From: Parascedosporium putredinis
Taxonomy: Eukaryota > Ascomycota > Sordariomycetes > Microascales > Microascaceae
Reading direction: 5' to 3'
DNA: 64,000 nucleotides
Assembly: GCA_949357655.1 (NCBI GenBank)
Contig: CASHTG010000017.1
Span: forward strand, 558,001-622,000
Shown here one piece after another: positions 1 through 11,780 of the stretch; within the stretch, counting starts at the first letter, position 1; each line of letters opens with the position of its first letter. Below the pieces are notes generated by a model. That model ran no database searches and was not told the DNA's origin. It was given only the letters and a program-made list of their open reading frames with translations. A program made the position numbers and the translations under genes.

Positions 1-2887
1 AGCGTCTAGTGAGGCAGCCCAAAGACATATATGACTTTGGAGGTTCGAGAACATATCGCGGGATTTTCTTTTCGCACAATACGCGAGGACTGACCAATCG
101 CGCTGGTTTGCCAGCGCCTCAATTATATTTCCGTACATCCCGCCCGCATCCACGCTACTGTAGACTTCGCGGTCAACGGTTCGGAAGACGTGGTTTCCGG
201 AGGTGGCGCTTCTAGCAGGATAGAGCAGGTGTCACACTCCCACCCTTCTCTTTGGTAGTGGTGGCCGAACTTTCGTATGGGCGTGCCTTCCGCCCCCCTC
301 CTCCCCGCCCCGCCGACCTTGATATGCACCGCCAGCTACCGATCCGGCTCGAGGAGTAGCCAAACTAGTGAATTGGCCGAGTCCTTTGGTTCTCTCCCAC
401 CTTGCGTTGCTCGGGACCTGAAATGAGTGGGTCGGCGGAGCGGGGGCGGAGATGGCTGGCCGGGGATGGCTGACCGGAGATGAAGAATATCACGGTCTAC
501 TTGGGAACAGGCAGCTTGAGCCGGATTAGTTCATGTCGAGATGATATGAGATCGAATGGAGATGGTCCACTTGACTATATTACTATCCAGTCTACTGGCA
601 CCGTCACATGGTTAAAATCCCAACCCGATCCCCCGAGTTTCCATGATCGACCTCACGCATCGTGGCTGTGCTTTGCCAAGGAAGGTGAAGATATCTCGTG
701 CTGGGATTGTTCTGGAAGTAGACCATTTGGTAGATCACATCGACAACGACTCCGGCTCAGATGACCTGACCTTCCGAGCGAGTATGTTCTTTTTGTCTGT
801 CTCTTCGTCCTACCGTCGCTTTCTTCCTATCTTGTCCTCTTGATAGCTCGGGAATACCTGCCTCTGAGGAGACGATAGGAGAAGGGCATAGGCTCAGATG
901 CCCAAACTCTCACTTACACCATGACCCAGAAAACGAGCTCGTAGATCCTCTCGTCATCCGAACAAAAGGCAAATTTCGAACCGAACATAAGCCCAAACCC
1001 GTCAAAATGAGGCGGCTGGTTTAGCCAGAGAACAGGTGTCACTGGAAACGCTGCCACTTTCAACCTTTCAAACGCCTGAGCTTCTTTCTCATCCTTTCTC
1101 CTTCTTCTTTGGGCGTTTTCTTTTTTCTTGTTTCTTTCTTTTCCCACCCTCTTCCCGCCAAGGGAGCGAGATTGTTTCCCAGGCGTACCCCTGGACGCCC
1201 GGCACTGTGCCCATGCGGCTGTAGAAAAGGGGGCCGTTAAGCTATTCTCCGGAACCCTTGATTGGGGTTGTTTGATGTTTCATGTGCTAAAAAAATGAAG
1301 GTAAAGATAAAGTGGCGAGAGGAGGCACGTCGACGCAAGCGGTGGCCTTGGAGGTTGGGACGAGGGCGAAACAGAAGGTCATTGGAAATCGAACCAGCAC
1401 AACTATAGGCATCCCCGGCTCGACTCACCTCTGCTCTTCTTGACGAGGCCAGGCCAACGCAGGTTCCGTTCCCCAGGGGAGTATGATGGCACACGTCCGC
1501 CCTTTTCCCGCTTGGTGGCGGAACTCATAACAGTTGCTCGGTTCTCGGACTTTGTCCCCGCCGGGCCCAGCTAATAGTGTTCAACGGCAGCTCAATCACA
1601 AGCCTTGACCGCCCCACGAGCACCAACAAGGACTACTTTCGTGCAGATGCAACCTTCGCGACCATTCGTCCCCACACATTCTTGGCGGGCCGGGCGAGGG
1701 AAAGAATTGCCGACCCACTTTGCAAGGGGGTGCGGCAGACGTGGGTTCGGCGACGCCCCGTCTCCCACCCCGTCTACCTCTCTGTGTGTGTGTGTCTGTC
1801 TGTTTTGCGTTTTGACAGCACCCACCGCACCGCTCTCGCAAGATACCTTAACGGTAAAAATAGATTGATAAACAATTGAGATGATGTTCAAACACCAAAC
1901 ACCGCACCATCGATTTCACACACCCCCGGGTAGAATTTCCTGTCGAAAAGACGCTAAAGAAGAAGTCTTCTTGCACAGCCTCCCCTCGACGGGGGATAGC
2001 GTGGGCTCTCTCTTTCTATCGAGGAAGCAAGATCGATCCCACCCAAGGTGCGGGCTCAAAAACGGCAAGTTGAAGCTAGCTTCCCCATAATAGTTGTACT
2101 CAAGGAAACGTGAAAAAGGTGCATGCAGGGGTTGATGCCCGCTCTACCAGCCTCATTGAAACAAACGAGACCGGAGCGGGAAAAACGAAGAGATAATGAA
2201 AAGTGGTAAAAGAAAAAAAGAAAAGAAAAAAGAGAGATGGAGAAACCCACCAGGATACACGACTTGGATGCGCTTGTCGATCCGGTGCTTTGCATGTGTG
2301 AAGTGTGGACGTGCTCTCGTTCCATCTTTCCTCCCTTCTCCCTCTCTTTCAACACACCTCGCACACCTCCTACATGCACTTGCCGACTTTTTTGCATTCA
2401 TCCCCGTTTACCCGTACTCATGTCTTTGTTCCTATCGCACGCATACACACAATGAAGTCATAGTCTGAACGCTTGACATCCACGAGGATCACTATAAAGA
2501 CTTCCTCGAACCGCGCTCTCGATAGCTTCCTTCCCCCCTCTCTCTCTCTCTTACCTGTTATCGAAGGCCGGCGTCGTGTACGGTGTCATCCTTCTTCACC
2601 CATCATCAACAATAGAGAGATCCCCTCCTACCTCCCCTCCCCTCCTCCCATAACCACCAAGTGCTTGGTCGCTTGCAACGCTTTTGGAACTCTTTGGTAG
2701 TTCAGCGTGTTATCCACAACCTTCAGCTCTTCGTTTTCTTGTCAAAAGTCCTTTTTATTGCTTCTTGCGCATATCCCGCGACGACATCCTGGTGAGGTCA
2801 TCTCTCTATATCCCTTCCGGCTTATCCTCTCTCCCCCTTTTCTCTCCTCCTCTATCTCCGTTTTTCTGCTTGCTTTGCTTTTCGAAA
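1..2887. other. Gene-free upstream region of the calcium pump gene
   Basis: I see no recognisable coding region on either strand. Open frames are short and have no family resemblance. The last 400 bases or so before the ATG at 2888 are rich in C and T, typical of a fungal promoter or 5' leader. The region also holds short purine and pyrimidine tracts (for example around 1100-1140 and 2200-2240). A small multi-exon gene cannot be ruled out by eye. Confidence 0.6.
662..670 (+). promoter_or_regulatory. Possible calcineurin/Crz1-type response element
   Basis: The nine bases GTGGCTGTG fit the degenerate CrzA element as I recall it for Aspergillus (G, T or G, GGC, T or A, G, T or G, G). Fungal PMC1-type calcium pump genes are known Crz1 targets, so the position upstream of this pump is suggestive. 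It lies 2.2 kb from the ATG, and such a short degenerate site can occur by chance in 2.9 kb, so support is weak. Confidence 0.2.
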
Positions 2888-5800
2888 ATGGTCGGCGACC
2901 GTCGCGAAAACAACTCTGGGCTCGACTCTGAGGTGAGCCGCGCTTTGCGCTAGCTTGTTTTGTCATATACTCGTTCCTAACCAGCTCTTTCGTTCGTTTT
3001 CGTTTGCGCGCGCGTTACAGCCCATAGCATCCTCCTCTTCCTCCGGAAGCCAGAGTCCCCGTGGAAGCTCGGGAGACCGCCCGTCCACCCCCAATCAACC
3101 GCAGCCATGTCTCTCGGCGGAGAGACCCTCAACCTCGGCCCCCGCAGCCGCGCCAACACCGACACAACCATGAACCTGACCATGAGCGAAAAGGCGAAAA
3201 TCGGCGCCGGGTCCAAGCCCGTTAGCATGCCTCTACCCGGCAACATCTCCTCCGAGGAGGCTCTCCGCCCCGACAAGGGCCAGGAGAAGGACTTCGAGGT
3301 CCAGAACAACCCCTTCGGCGCCACCCCGGAGAGCTCAACAAGATGCTCAACCCCAAATCTTTGGCCGCCTATATCGCTCTCGGCGGCCTGCCCGGCCTCG
3401 AGCGTGCTCTGAGGACCGATATCAGCTCCGGCCTGAGCACCGACGAGGAAAGCTCACCGGTACCGTCCGCAGGGCCGTGGAAACCGCACAGGAAAAGAGG
3501 AGTCATGTAGCCAAGGCCTCCACCACTCTAAACCCCATCAAGGATGTCGCGCATGGGGTAGACGCGAGAGCAGTTTGTGGATCGCAAGCGCGTCTTCAAG
3601 GATAACCGACTTCCTCCCCGCAAGACCTACACCCTTCTGGGTCTCCTCTGGAGGGCCTACAATGACAAGATCCTGTGGCTTCTTACCGTGGCCGCCATCG
3701 TGTCATTGGCTCTCGGTCTCTACGAGACGTTTGACGGTGGCAAGAACATTGAGTGGATTGAGGGTGTTGCCATTTGCGCCGCCATCATCATTGTCGTAGT
3801 TGTCACCTTCTTCAACGATTGGCAAAAGGAAAAGCAGTTCACCAAGCTCAACCAGAGGGTAAGTTTCTGCGCCGCCCATCATCCATAGTCCCCATCCCCA
3901 TTCCAAAGCCAGGTGGTTAACAACGAAATACAGAAAGAGGATCGCGAGGTCAAGGCTGTCCGCTCCGGCAAGGCTGCCATGATCTCCGTGTACGATGTTA
4001 TGGTCGGCGACGTCTTGTACCTGGAGCCTGGTGACGCAATCCCCGCCGACGGCATCTTTATCAGCGGCCATGGTGTCAAGTGCGACGAGTCTTCCGCCAC
4101 TGGCGAATCGGACGCTCTCAAGAAGGTGCCCGGTGTGCACGTTTGGGAACAAGTCTCGACTGGCGCCGCTACCGCCGCCCAGATGGCCAAGCTTGACCCT
4201 TCATCATTTCCGGCAGCAAGGTGCTCGAGGGTGTCGGAACGTACATGGTCACCAGCGTCGGTGTCAACTCGAGCTACGGCAAGATTCTCATGTCCCTTCA
4301 GGTCAAGACCGAGCCCACGCCCCTTCAGGTTAAGCTCGGCAGCATGGCCAACTGGATTGGTGGTCTTGGTTCTCTGTAAGTATCATACCCTTATCTCGCA
4401 TCAGGGGGTGGCGGGGGTTAGGACAAAGGACGTCTTGGCTAACAGAGGTGATCACAAATAGCTGGGCTGGTATCCTCTTCCTGATTCAGCTTTTCCGCTT
4501 CGTCGCGGCGCTCGGCAGCAACCCCGGCACTCCCTCGGAGAAGGCCGGCGAGTTCCTCGATATTCTCATCACTGCCATCACCATTATTGTCATGGCCGTT
4601 CCCGAGGGTCTCCCCTCGCCGTCACCCTCGCCCTCGCCTTCGCCACCACCCGCATGCTCAAGGACAACAACCTTGTCCGTGTCCTCCGCGCCTGCGAAAC
4701 CATGGGCAACGCTACCACCATTTGTTCCGACAAGACCGGCACCCTCACCCAAAACAAGATGACGGTCGTCGCCGGCGCGTGGGGCAAGGACCAGAGCTTC
4801 TCCCACCAGCCCAGCGACGGCGAGGAGACGTTTGCGAGCATCTTCGGAAAGCTCTCGGCGCGCTTCAGGACCCTCCTCACCCAGTCCATCGCCATCAACT
4901 CGACCGCCTTCGAGGGCGAGGAGGACGGCCAAAAGACCTTTATCGGCAGCAAGACCGAGGTGGCTCTCCTGAACCTCGCGCAAGAGAACCTGGCCATGAC
5001 CAACGTCGCCGAGGAGCGAAGCAACAACCAGGTCGTCCAGATCTACCCCTTCGACTCGGCACTCAAGTGCATGGGTACCGTGATCCGCCTCGCATCGGGC
5101 GACCACCGCCTCGTCGTCAAGGGCGCCTCCGAAATCATGCTCTCCAAGGCCACCAGCTACGCCGCCAACCTCGACTCTGACAACTACAGCCTCGCCCCCA
5201 TGGACGAGCTCGTCAGGCAAAAGGTTGCCAACCAGATCCAGTCGTACGCCGAGCGCTCCCTCCGCACCATTGGTTTCCTCTACCAGGATTTCCCCATCTG
5301 GCCTCCCACGGGCGCCGAGCTCCTCGAAGAAGACAAGTCCATGGCCAAGTTCGCCTCGGTGCTGTCCAACATGACCTGGGTCGGTCTCGTCGGTATCCAG
5401 GATCCCCTTCGTCCTCAGGTCACCGATGCCGTGCGCCGCTGCCAGGAGCCGGTATCAAGGTCCGCATGGTCACTGGCGATAACCAAGTCACCGCGCGCGC
5501 CATCGCGACCGAGTGTGGTATCATCACCGAGAACGGTGTGGTGATGGAGGGTCCCGTTTTCCGCCAACTCTCCGACCGCGAGATGGACGCCATTATCCCC
5601 CGCCTCGACGTCCTTGCTCGCTCCTCCCCGAAGACAAGCGCATCCTGGTCGAAAGGCTCAAGAAGCTCGGCGAGACGGTCGCTGTGACCGGAGACGGCAC
5701 CAACGACGGACCCGCGCTCAAGACTGCTGATGTCGGTTTCTCCATGGGTATCGCCGGTACCGAGGTCGCCAAGGAAGCTTCCGAGATCATTCTTATGGAC

Positions 5801-6649
5801 GACAACTTCACTAGCATCGTCAAGGCTGTCATGTGGGGCCGCTCCGTCAACGATGCCGTGGCCAAGTTCTTGCAGTTCCAGATCACCGTCAACATCGCAG
5901 CCGTCACCCTCGCCTTTATCTCGGCTCTTGCCTCTGACGACAACTCTTCGGTGCTCAAGGCTGTGCAGCTACTCTGGGTCAACATGATTATGGATACTTT
6001 TGCGGCTCTCGCGCTCGCGACCGACGCGCCCACGGATTCGATCCTCGACAGGAAGCCCACTCCCAAGTCCGCTCCTCTGATCACGATGAACATGTGGAAG
6101 ATGGTTCTCGGCCAGGCGTTTTACCAGATCGTCATCACGCTTATCCTCTACTTCCTCGGTGAGAAGATCTTCAAGTACGACTTCCAGGCCAACCCGCACC
6201 AGAAGCACGAGCTCGACACCATGGTCTTCAACGCCTTTGTGTGGATGCAAATCTTCAACATGTTCAACAACAGGCGGCTGGACAACAAGCACAACATCCT
6301 CGAGGGAGCGCACAAGAACTACTTCTTCCTCACCATGGCTGTCATCATGGTGGCCTGCCAGATTATGATCATCTTTGTCGGTGGCCAGGCTTTCGAGGTC
6401 GTCCGTATCGACGGCGTCCAGTGGGCCGTCTGCGTTCTCGTTGCCCTCCCTTGCCTGCTCTGGGGCTTTGTCCTCCGTCTCATCCCCGACGAGTACGCCG
6501 AGGCGCTCTTCATGGCCGTTGCGAACGCCTTCATGTTCCTATTCAGGCCTTTCTGGAAGGGCATGCGGTTCATCTTCCACCCCGTCGCCGAGATTGGCCG
6601 CGGTATCCGAAGGTGGAGGAAAGGAAAGGTTATTGAGGAGAGCGACTAA
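2888..6649 (+). CDS. PMC1: Calcium-transporting P-type ATPase (PMC1/NCA-2 type)
   Basis: A P2B calcium pump that moves Ca2+ out of the cytosol, into the vacuole or across the plasma membrane, to restore resting calcium. The ATG at 2888 opens a 15-codon exon, followed by introns at 2933-3020, 3859-3933 and 4376-4461. Visible P-type hallmarks are the TGES actuator motif near 4105, the PEGL transmembrane motif near 4605, the DKTGTLT phosphorylation site with catalytic Asp at 4729, MVTGDN near 5466 and the GDGTNDGP hinge near 5690. Several C-terminal membrane helices follow, ending with stop 6649. About 1,170 codons is normal for fungal members. The frame breaks near 3100-3180, 3335, 3452, 3565, 4198, 4612, 5450 and 5628. 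The resolved sites are one-base losses (for example a C5 reduced to C4 inside PEGLPLAV). Known homologues are calcineurin-regulated. Family assignment is certain; whether it is vacuolar or plasma-membrane is inferred. Confidence 0.95.
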
Positions 6650-7549
6650 GGCGCGAGACTCAATAACCGATGGAAGTCCTCAGCGGGCTGGCTCTCTTTA
6701 CCCTAAGGGATGAGTAGGGAACAAAGAAAAGGGAGAGAGGAAACATAGGTGAGGAGGATCGTGTCTGGGATGGAGTTCATTGTATTTCAGGGAAGGTATT
6801 CGTCCTCTTTTCGGCGTTTGTTTCCCGTCATTTTCTTTCATTTTCATTTTTCTTCTTCCTCCTCCATCGGATTGGTTTGGTGTACATTAAAAAGAACGAG
6901 GATGTGTTTATCGAGTCATCGTATGATATAGTCCCTTTAGAACTCGGCAGATGGTTCAAAGTCAGGTGTAGCATGGCTATGGTGTTCACGCGATAGAGAA
7001 TGTTTTCAATACAATTAAGATACCAGATAACAAGGGGAACCTCTGGCCGATCAGCTCGGGCCCAGATTCGAAAACTCGGTGCCTGAATCTCTGGTGGAAA
7101 TTGGCGCCATTTTCTTGTGTAATGGATCGTCTCGAGGTCTTCCATAAGCCATAGGTTGAATGATTGAATGGAGATAAATACTCAGAATTTGATATCGCGG
7201 AGGAGTACTTGAATGGTCAGAAGTTCATTGGGGATGATGGCTAAGTACCTCTAGACCCAATCCCCTGTGGTGGATCAATTGCCCTTTGGCTCTCAGGCGC
7301 CACACTGTAAAAGTTCTTTGTACCTCAGTACATTTGCCGTGCTGGACGTGCTCTTTCATTTGACCCAGTCGTATTGCTACTGCATATTATCCGCCATCTA
7401 TGTACCTTGATACCTTATTTTCTCTGAGCACGCCTATCTCTAAATCCTGCCTTTTTCTCCTTGGAAGCTTTTCGTTAACCTTCACTCCAACACCCCACCA
7501 AACATTCCCCAACTCAGCTCGCGGCTCCCAAACACCTCCGCAACGAACA
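6650..7549. other. Intergenic: 3' end of calcium pump gene and MED10 promoter
   Basis: Both neighbours run on the plus strand. I see no coding signal. T-rich sequence at about 6800-6880 probably belongs to the 3' untranslated region of the pump gene. The sequence before 7550 is C- and T-rich, as in other leaders here. Confidence 0.6.
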
Positions 7550-8292
7550 ATGGCGCCCGTACAAAGGATATCCACTCCGAAATGGAGAGTAGGCCTGCCC
7601 ACCTCCCTCTCGTCCCCCATCGTGAATGCGCCTAGGCTAACCTCTTGTTCGCTCCCGCCCCGCCTCACCCGCAGCCCAGATCAAGGACATCATCCAGGAT
7701 CTCTTCAAAGTCATGGTCGTCACCTCCCACTACGACACCAGCGGACGACCTAGCAAAGAAGTTCTCTCCAATAGCTTGTACGCATGAGCCCCAACCCTCC
7801 TCCGCCCCCGGGCTCCCACGGGGCCCAAACACAATACCCCCCGATCAGGGACAAACAAGCTAACCATGTGCCCTCTTCCGCTCCGCACAGGAAAACCCTC
7901 TCTTCCTCCCTCAAAACACTCAACTCGACCGCCACCGACCCGACCCTCACCCTCCCCTCCGTACCCCCGAGCTCGTCAAGTACGTCGAGGGTGGCCGCAA
8001 CCCCGACATCTACACCCGCGAGTTCGTCGAGCTCGTCCGCCGCGGGAATCAGCTTACCCGCGGCAAGATGCACGCCTTTTCCACCTTTCGCGACATCCTC
8101 GCCGAACAGATGGCCGCTGCCATGCCTGAGCTCAAAAACGACGTCGACAGGGTCGTGGAGGAGACGAGGCTTGACAGCAGCGCGGGGGAGCCGCGCCCTC
8201 GTCGGGCTCTGGGGCTGGGGCTGGGGCTGGGACACGGTGATAAGGTGCGGGCGAGGTGGATATGGATGATGGAGGTGTTGGTATGGACGTGA
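7550..8292 (+). CDS. MED10: Mediator complex subunit 10 (MED10/Nut2)
   Basis: Middle-module subunit of Mediator, which links activators to RNA polymerase II in the nucleus. Three exons: 7550-7588, 7675-7777 and 7891 onward, with introns 7589-7674 and 7778-7890. The middle exon encodes IKDIIQDLFKVM and YDTSGRPSKEVL. The third contains the strongly conserved block YVEGGRNPDIYTREFVELVR followed by RGNQL and an FRDILAEQM helix, which identify MED10. The start exon shifts frame at about 7563 (KDIHSEME lies in another frame), and a C is missing at about 7970 in the PPELVKYV segment. The C-terminal tail after the conserved core is uncertain: in the printed frame it ends at 8292, while one frame over gives a Gly-Ala tail with stop at 8238-8240. 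Length about 170-190 residues fits fungal MED10. Confidence 0.9.
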
Positions 8293-9176
8293 GATGGATG
8301 CAAGTATATATGTATTTTGGATATGATACCCGGGTGGACTCTTAGTCCCCCTCACAAAAGCCCCGTGGCAGTTTGCCAGTTTCCAAAGGGGGCAAACTGA
8401 CGAAGAAACCTACTGGACAGGAAAAAGGACCCATAGACCGTTTCCGGTGAAGAGGTCAGAGATGGAAAGGACGATTTCTTTTATTTATTTATTATTATCT
8501 GGAGTTCTCCTTTCTACTGTTCTTTCCATGCCATTCTCACGCATTACGTAGGCTTGATTTCTCAAATCAACGAGTAAAATATAAACTGTTGGCACGCGCA
8601 TGTTCCAGTCTTCCGATGGAGCTATCCCGTAATGCACATTGCGATGCTAATGTCCCTAAATGTAGTACAAGAAAAATCCGCCATCCTTCCTCATTCGTCT
8701 GCCTCGTCTGGCATCATCCCATGTAGGTGTGATGGAGTCTAGAACCCACCCAGGTGGCTTTTTGTTCCTTGTTTATCTGCCGTTGGATGAAGGGGGTTCG
8801 ACAGGGTGGATGACACTGAACCGCCCAGCCCCATGATGTTTCTGTGATTTTCTCAACCCGAATCACCAGCCTCGCTGCCTCCATGATACATGCCCATGAG
8901 CCGACACCCCTGCCCGCTCCACTAGTCATCTCTAAACTCGAGTCATCTTCAACCACGTATCGACTTGGGAAAGTAGCCCGACCAAAGGATTGCAAGACGT
9001 AGGGGAGGGGGAAGAAGAAAAGAGGTGGCAGAGGAAGAAAAGCAAAAGACAAGGAAAAAAACGAAGACGAGGAAGGAGCACCCGAATCCCACAAAATCCC
9101 AAAAGCAACGTAAAGGGGTATAACGCCAGCTGGAAGCCCCGTCTATCCTGTTCGATTCAGAAGTAACAAACGACCA
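8293..9176. other. Intergenic between convergent genes
   Basis: MED10 ends on the plus strand and the co-chaperone gene ends on the minus strand, so this holds two 3' regions. An AT-rich stretch near 8475-8500 (repeated TTTA) is a plausible polyadenylation area. The open frame 8714-9094 (minus) is low-complexity and unlike any family I know, so I do not call it. Confidence 0.55.
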
Positions 9177-9530
9177 TCATCGTCTAATGCCAAGGCTGTT
9201 GGGGCCTTGGATGCAGATATACAGAGTTGCACCGGCCAATGCTACCAGGATGGCGAGGTGAGGCGGAAGGAGGACGAACGCACCGACGAGCCATAGACCG
9301 TAATGCCGAAGGTTGTCGACCAGGGCATCTCTCTCGTCTTGCTGGCTTCGAATGTGCTCGTCTAGTTTGCTCCTCATAAACTGATGACCCCTTGGCGATT
9401 GTTGGCCTGCGTGTGCATGGTCGTCCTGCTCGTCGTCCTCGCCAGTGCCCCCATCTTCGTCCTCTCTCTCGGTTTCACCTTCTTCACCCTCGTACTCGGA
9501 CACTTCAGATTCGTTTTCCGATTCCGAGAG
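9177..9530 (-). other. Open extension behind the co-chaperone stop, with a terminal membrane helix
   Basis: Directly after the TGA of the upstream J-domain gene, and in the same frame, 117 codons stay open to a stop at 9177. The peptide begins with a Ser/Glu-rich then Glu/Asp-rich stretch (SESENESEVSEYEGEEGE). A polar segment (RSKLDEHIRSQQDERDALVD) follows, then a hydrophobic helix (GLWLVGAFVLLPPHLAILVA) and a short basic tail ending IRR. That layout is what a tail-anchored protein shows. There is no ATG at the beginning; the first one is at the MRSK segment. It could be a last exon reached by splicing around the TGA, a readthrough product, a separate small gene, or an open frame split off by a sequence error. 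I do not recognise it in known DNAJC7-type proteins. Confidence 0.4.
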
Positions 9531-11780
9531 TCAAGTAAAGTGGAACCCGCCAGGGGAATCCACCACGCTGTCGTCCGGCCCCGTCTCCCCCAAACGAGTG
9601 GAATCCGTGGGGCCCGCCTTGCCGGGGAAGCCGCCGCCGCCACCACCACCGCCGCCGAAGCCATGCCCGCCCATGCCACCACCGAAACCACCGCCCATCA
9701 TGCTGAAAAGAATCTCGGGGTCGACATTGCCCATGCCGCCACCTCCGCCAAACATGTCCGACATGTCTACAAGGTCGTCGCCGTTGTCGTATTGCGCACG
9801 TTTCCTAGAAGAGAAGAGGGTAAAAACCCCTTGCGTTAGCCATGCCGCTTGAATCACCACCAACCCCGCCATACAAGGACAACTACTACTTACTGAGGGT
9901 TGCTAAGGGTATCGTAGGCTTCCGAGATGTCCTTGAACCTCTCCTCAGCCTCCTTATCGCCTTGGTTCTTGTCTGGGTGGTGAACGATGGCAAGCTTTCG
10001 GTATGCCTTCTTGATGGCGCCGTCGTCGGCATCCTTTTCAACGCCTAGGATCTTGTAGTAATCTTTGCGTTGGCTCTTCTTGAGTTCGAGTTCGGCGTTT
10101 CGAATCTCCTTTTGGACAGACCTATCCTCAGGGTCGAGGTCGTGAACCGCCTTCCATTCCCTTACCGAATCCTCCCACTGGCCCGCGAGGCCAAGTGCAT
10201 TGGCGAGCGTTTTATGCGCTTTGACGTATCTTGAATCTAATTTGATGGCTGACTCGCAGTCGGCAATGGCCTGTTCGTACTCCTTGAGCTTGATCCGGCA
10301 CATCGCCCGGTTTTGCAGAAGTTTAGAGTTGGTGCCCTTGTTGCCAGGATCGATGGTCAACGCTTCAGTGTAAAGACGGATGGCCTCTGCCCAACGCGCA
10401 GCCTTGTACTCCCTGTTGCCCTCCTCCTTCATGCGGTCTAGCTTTTGGACGATCCGCAGATATTTAATGGCATCCCGGAACTCTGGATCACAAGTGAGGG
10501 CTTTCCTGAAGTAGCTAAGCGCCTTGTCGTTTTCGCCTGAGGTGTAGAGGATCCTGCCACGAAGCACAAGGGCCTCGGGATCCTGGCTGTTGAATCGTAG
10601 CAGAGACATGGCGATGTTCTGAGCTTCGGCGAGAGACGTGGCGTCGCCCATCTTCATGTACGCCTCCCCACGCATCAACTGCCATTTTCGAGGTTTGGGT
10701 GCACCAGGGCCGAGCAAACGCTCTGCCTGGTTGAGTCCGTGCAGCACCATAGATCCCTTCGACTCCACGCGGAGGGCCTCCTGGGCAGCTCGAACGTGGT
10801 GCAACATCTCCTTAGCTGCGGCAACATCCTTGACTGCGGGCGACGGGTGGATCCTATTAAAGGTCACAAGGGCATCCTCCGGAAGACCCAAGGATACAAA
10901 GATACGGGCGAGACGCATCAGAATCTTTGCATTCTGAGGATCAAGGTCAGCCGCACGGCTGCAGTCCTTCAGTGCAGCATCATACTGTGCGTTGGACATG
11001 AACGCAGCCGCCCTGTTGCTTAGATAGGTGGCGGAGTTCGGGACGAGCTCAACAGCTGCACACGAGTGTGTTAGTCAACTAGAATTCCAAAGGAGAAAAA
11101 AAAAGAAAAGGGGGATGCGGCTAGCCGCCGGGCCGCTGCAGCATCGGGAACAAGAAAAGAATAGAAAAAAAGACGACTGGCATACCCTTGTCGTACTGTC
11201 GAATGGCATCAACATAATTCTTCTCCTTGAAGTACTTGTTGCCAGCGGCTTTGTACGCCTCGGCTTCCTCAGTGGGAGTTGGCACGGGGCTGGAGGGATT
11301 GGATCGGTGAGGAGGCGGGGCGGGAGGGGTTGAGTTATCGCCATTGATGTCCTTCGTGCCGTTGGTGATAGGGACGGAGAAGGCTGCCTGGGGCTGTGGC
11401 TGAGGAGGAGAGGGGTGAGAGGGGGACGAGGAGGAGGGTTCGTCGATATCCATGGCGCTCGGCTCGCTCATGCTTGACAGGGCGGAGAGGCGTTTCCTCT
11501 CCTCTTCTGGGAGATTTAAAGGATGTGTGTTGAGCTCCGTTTTCTTTCGTCGCGTGGAGGAAGAGTATCCCGGATCGGTTGACTGACGCACAAAGGTGCG
11601 GGATGACCGAGGTTTCGAGTCCCTTCTCGTGGAAGATGACTGTGCGGTCGAACTCCTGCTAGGTTGCCGCGAGCTGGTTTTGGTGGGGGATTTGGTCGGC
11701 GAAGAGACGTCCGACGAGTAATAAACCTCGTCTTCGTTGGGATGTTGGTGTTTGGACGGCTTCTTGAAGAAGGACTTCAT
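9531..11780 (-). CDS. TPR and J-domain co-chaperone (DNAJC7/TPR2-like)
   Basis: Cytosolic co-chaperone that couples Hsp70 and Hsp90. Three exons on the minus strand: 11780-11186, 11055 to about 9902, and about 9812-9531, with introns 11185-11056 and roughly 9901-9813. The first exon is Ser-rich and disordered for about 160 residues, then enters the first TPR (EAEAYKAAGNKYFKEKNYVDA). The second exon holds a run of TPR units (for example DCSRAADLDPQNAKILMRLA and NREYKAARWAEAIRLYTEAL). It then holds a J domain starting DYYKILGVEKDADDGAIKKAYRKL with the HPD tripeptide that stimulates Hsp70 ATPase (HHPDKNQG). A Gly/Met/Phe-rich tail follows in the third exon and ends FHFT. About 675 residues. Exons join in frame with no break. 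The open frame after the stop is listed separately. Confidence 0.92.

Noticed and set aside
40..60. B-box-like GGTTCGAGAAC near the window start
   Set aside because: The flanking bases do not pair as a T stem and no A box or acceptor stem fits.
2888..6649. Programmed ribosomal frameshifting or a decayed pseudogene as explanation of the broken calcium pump
   Set aside because: Too many shifts, no slippery heptamer pattern, catalytic residues all kept, and the same defect occurs in unrelated essential genes nearby.
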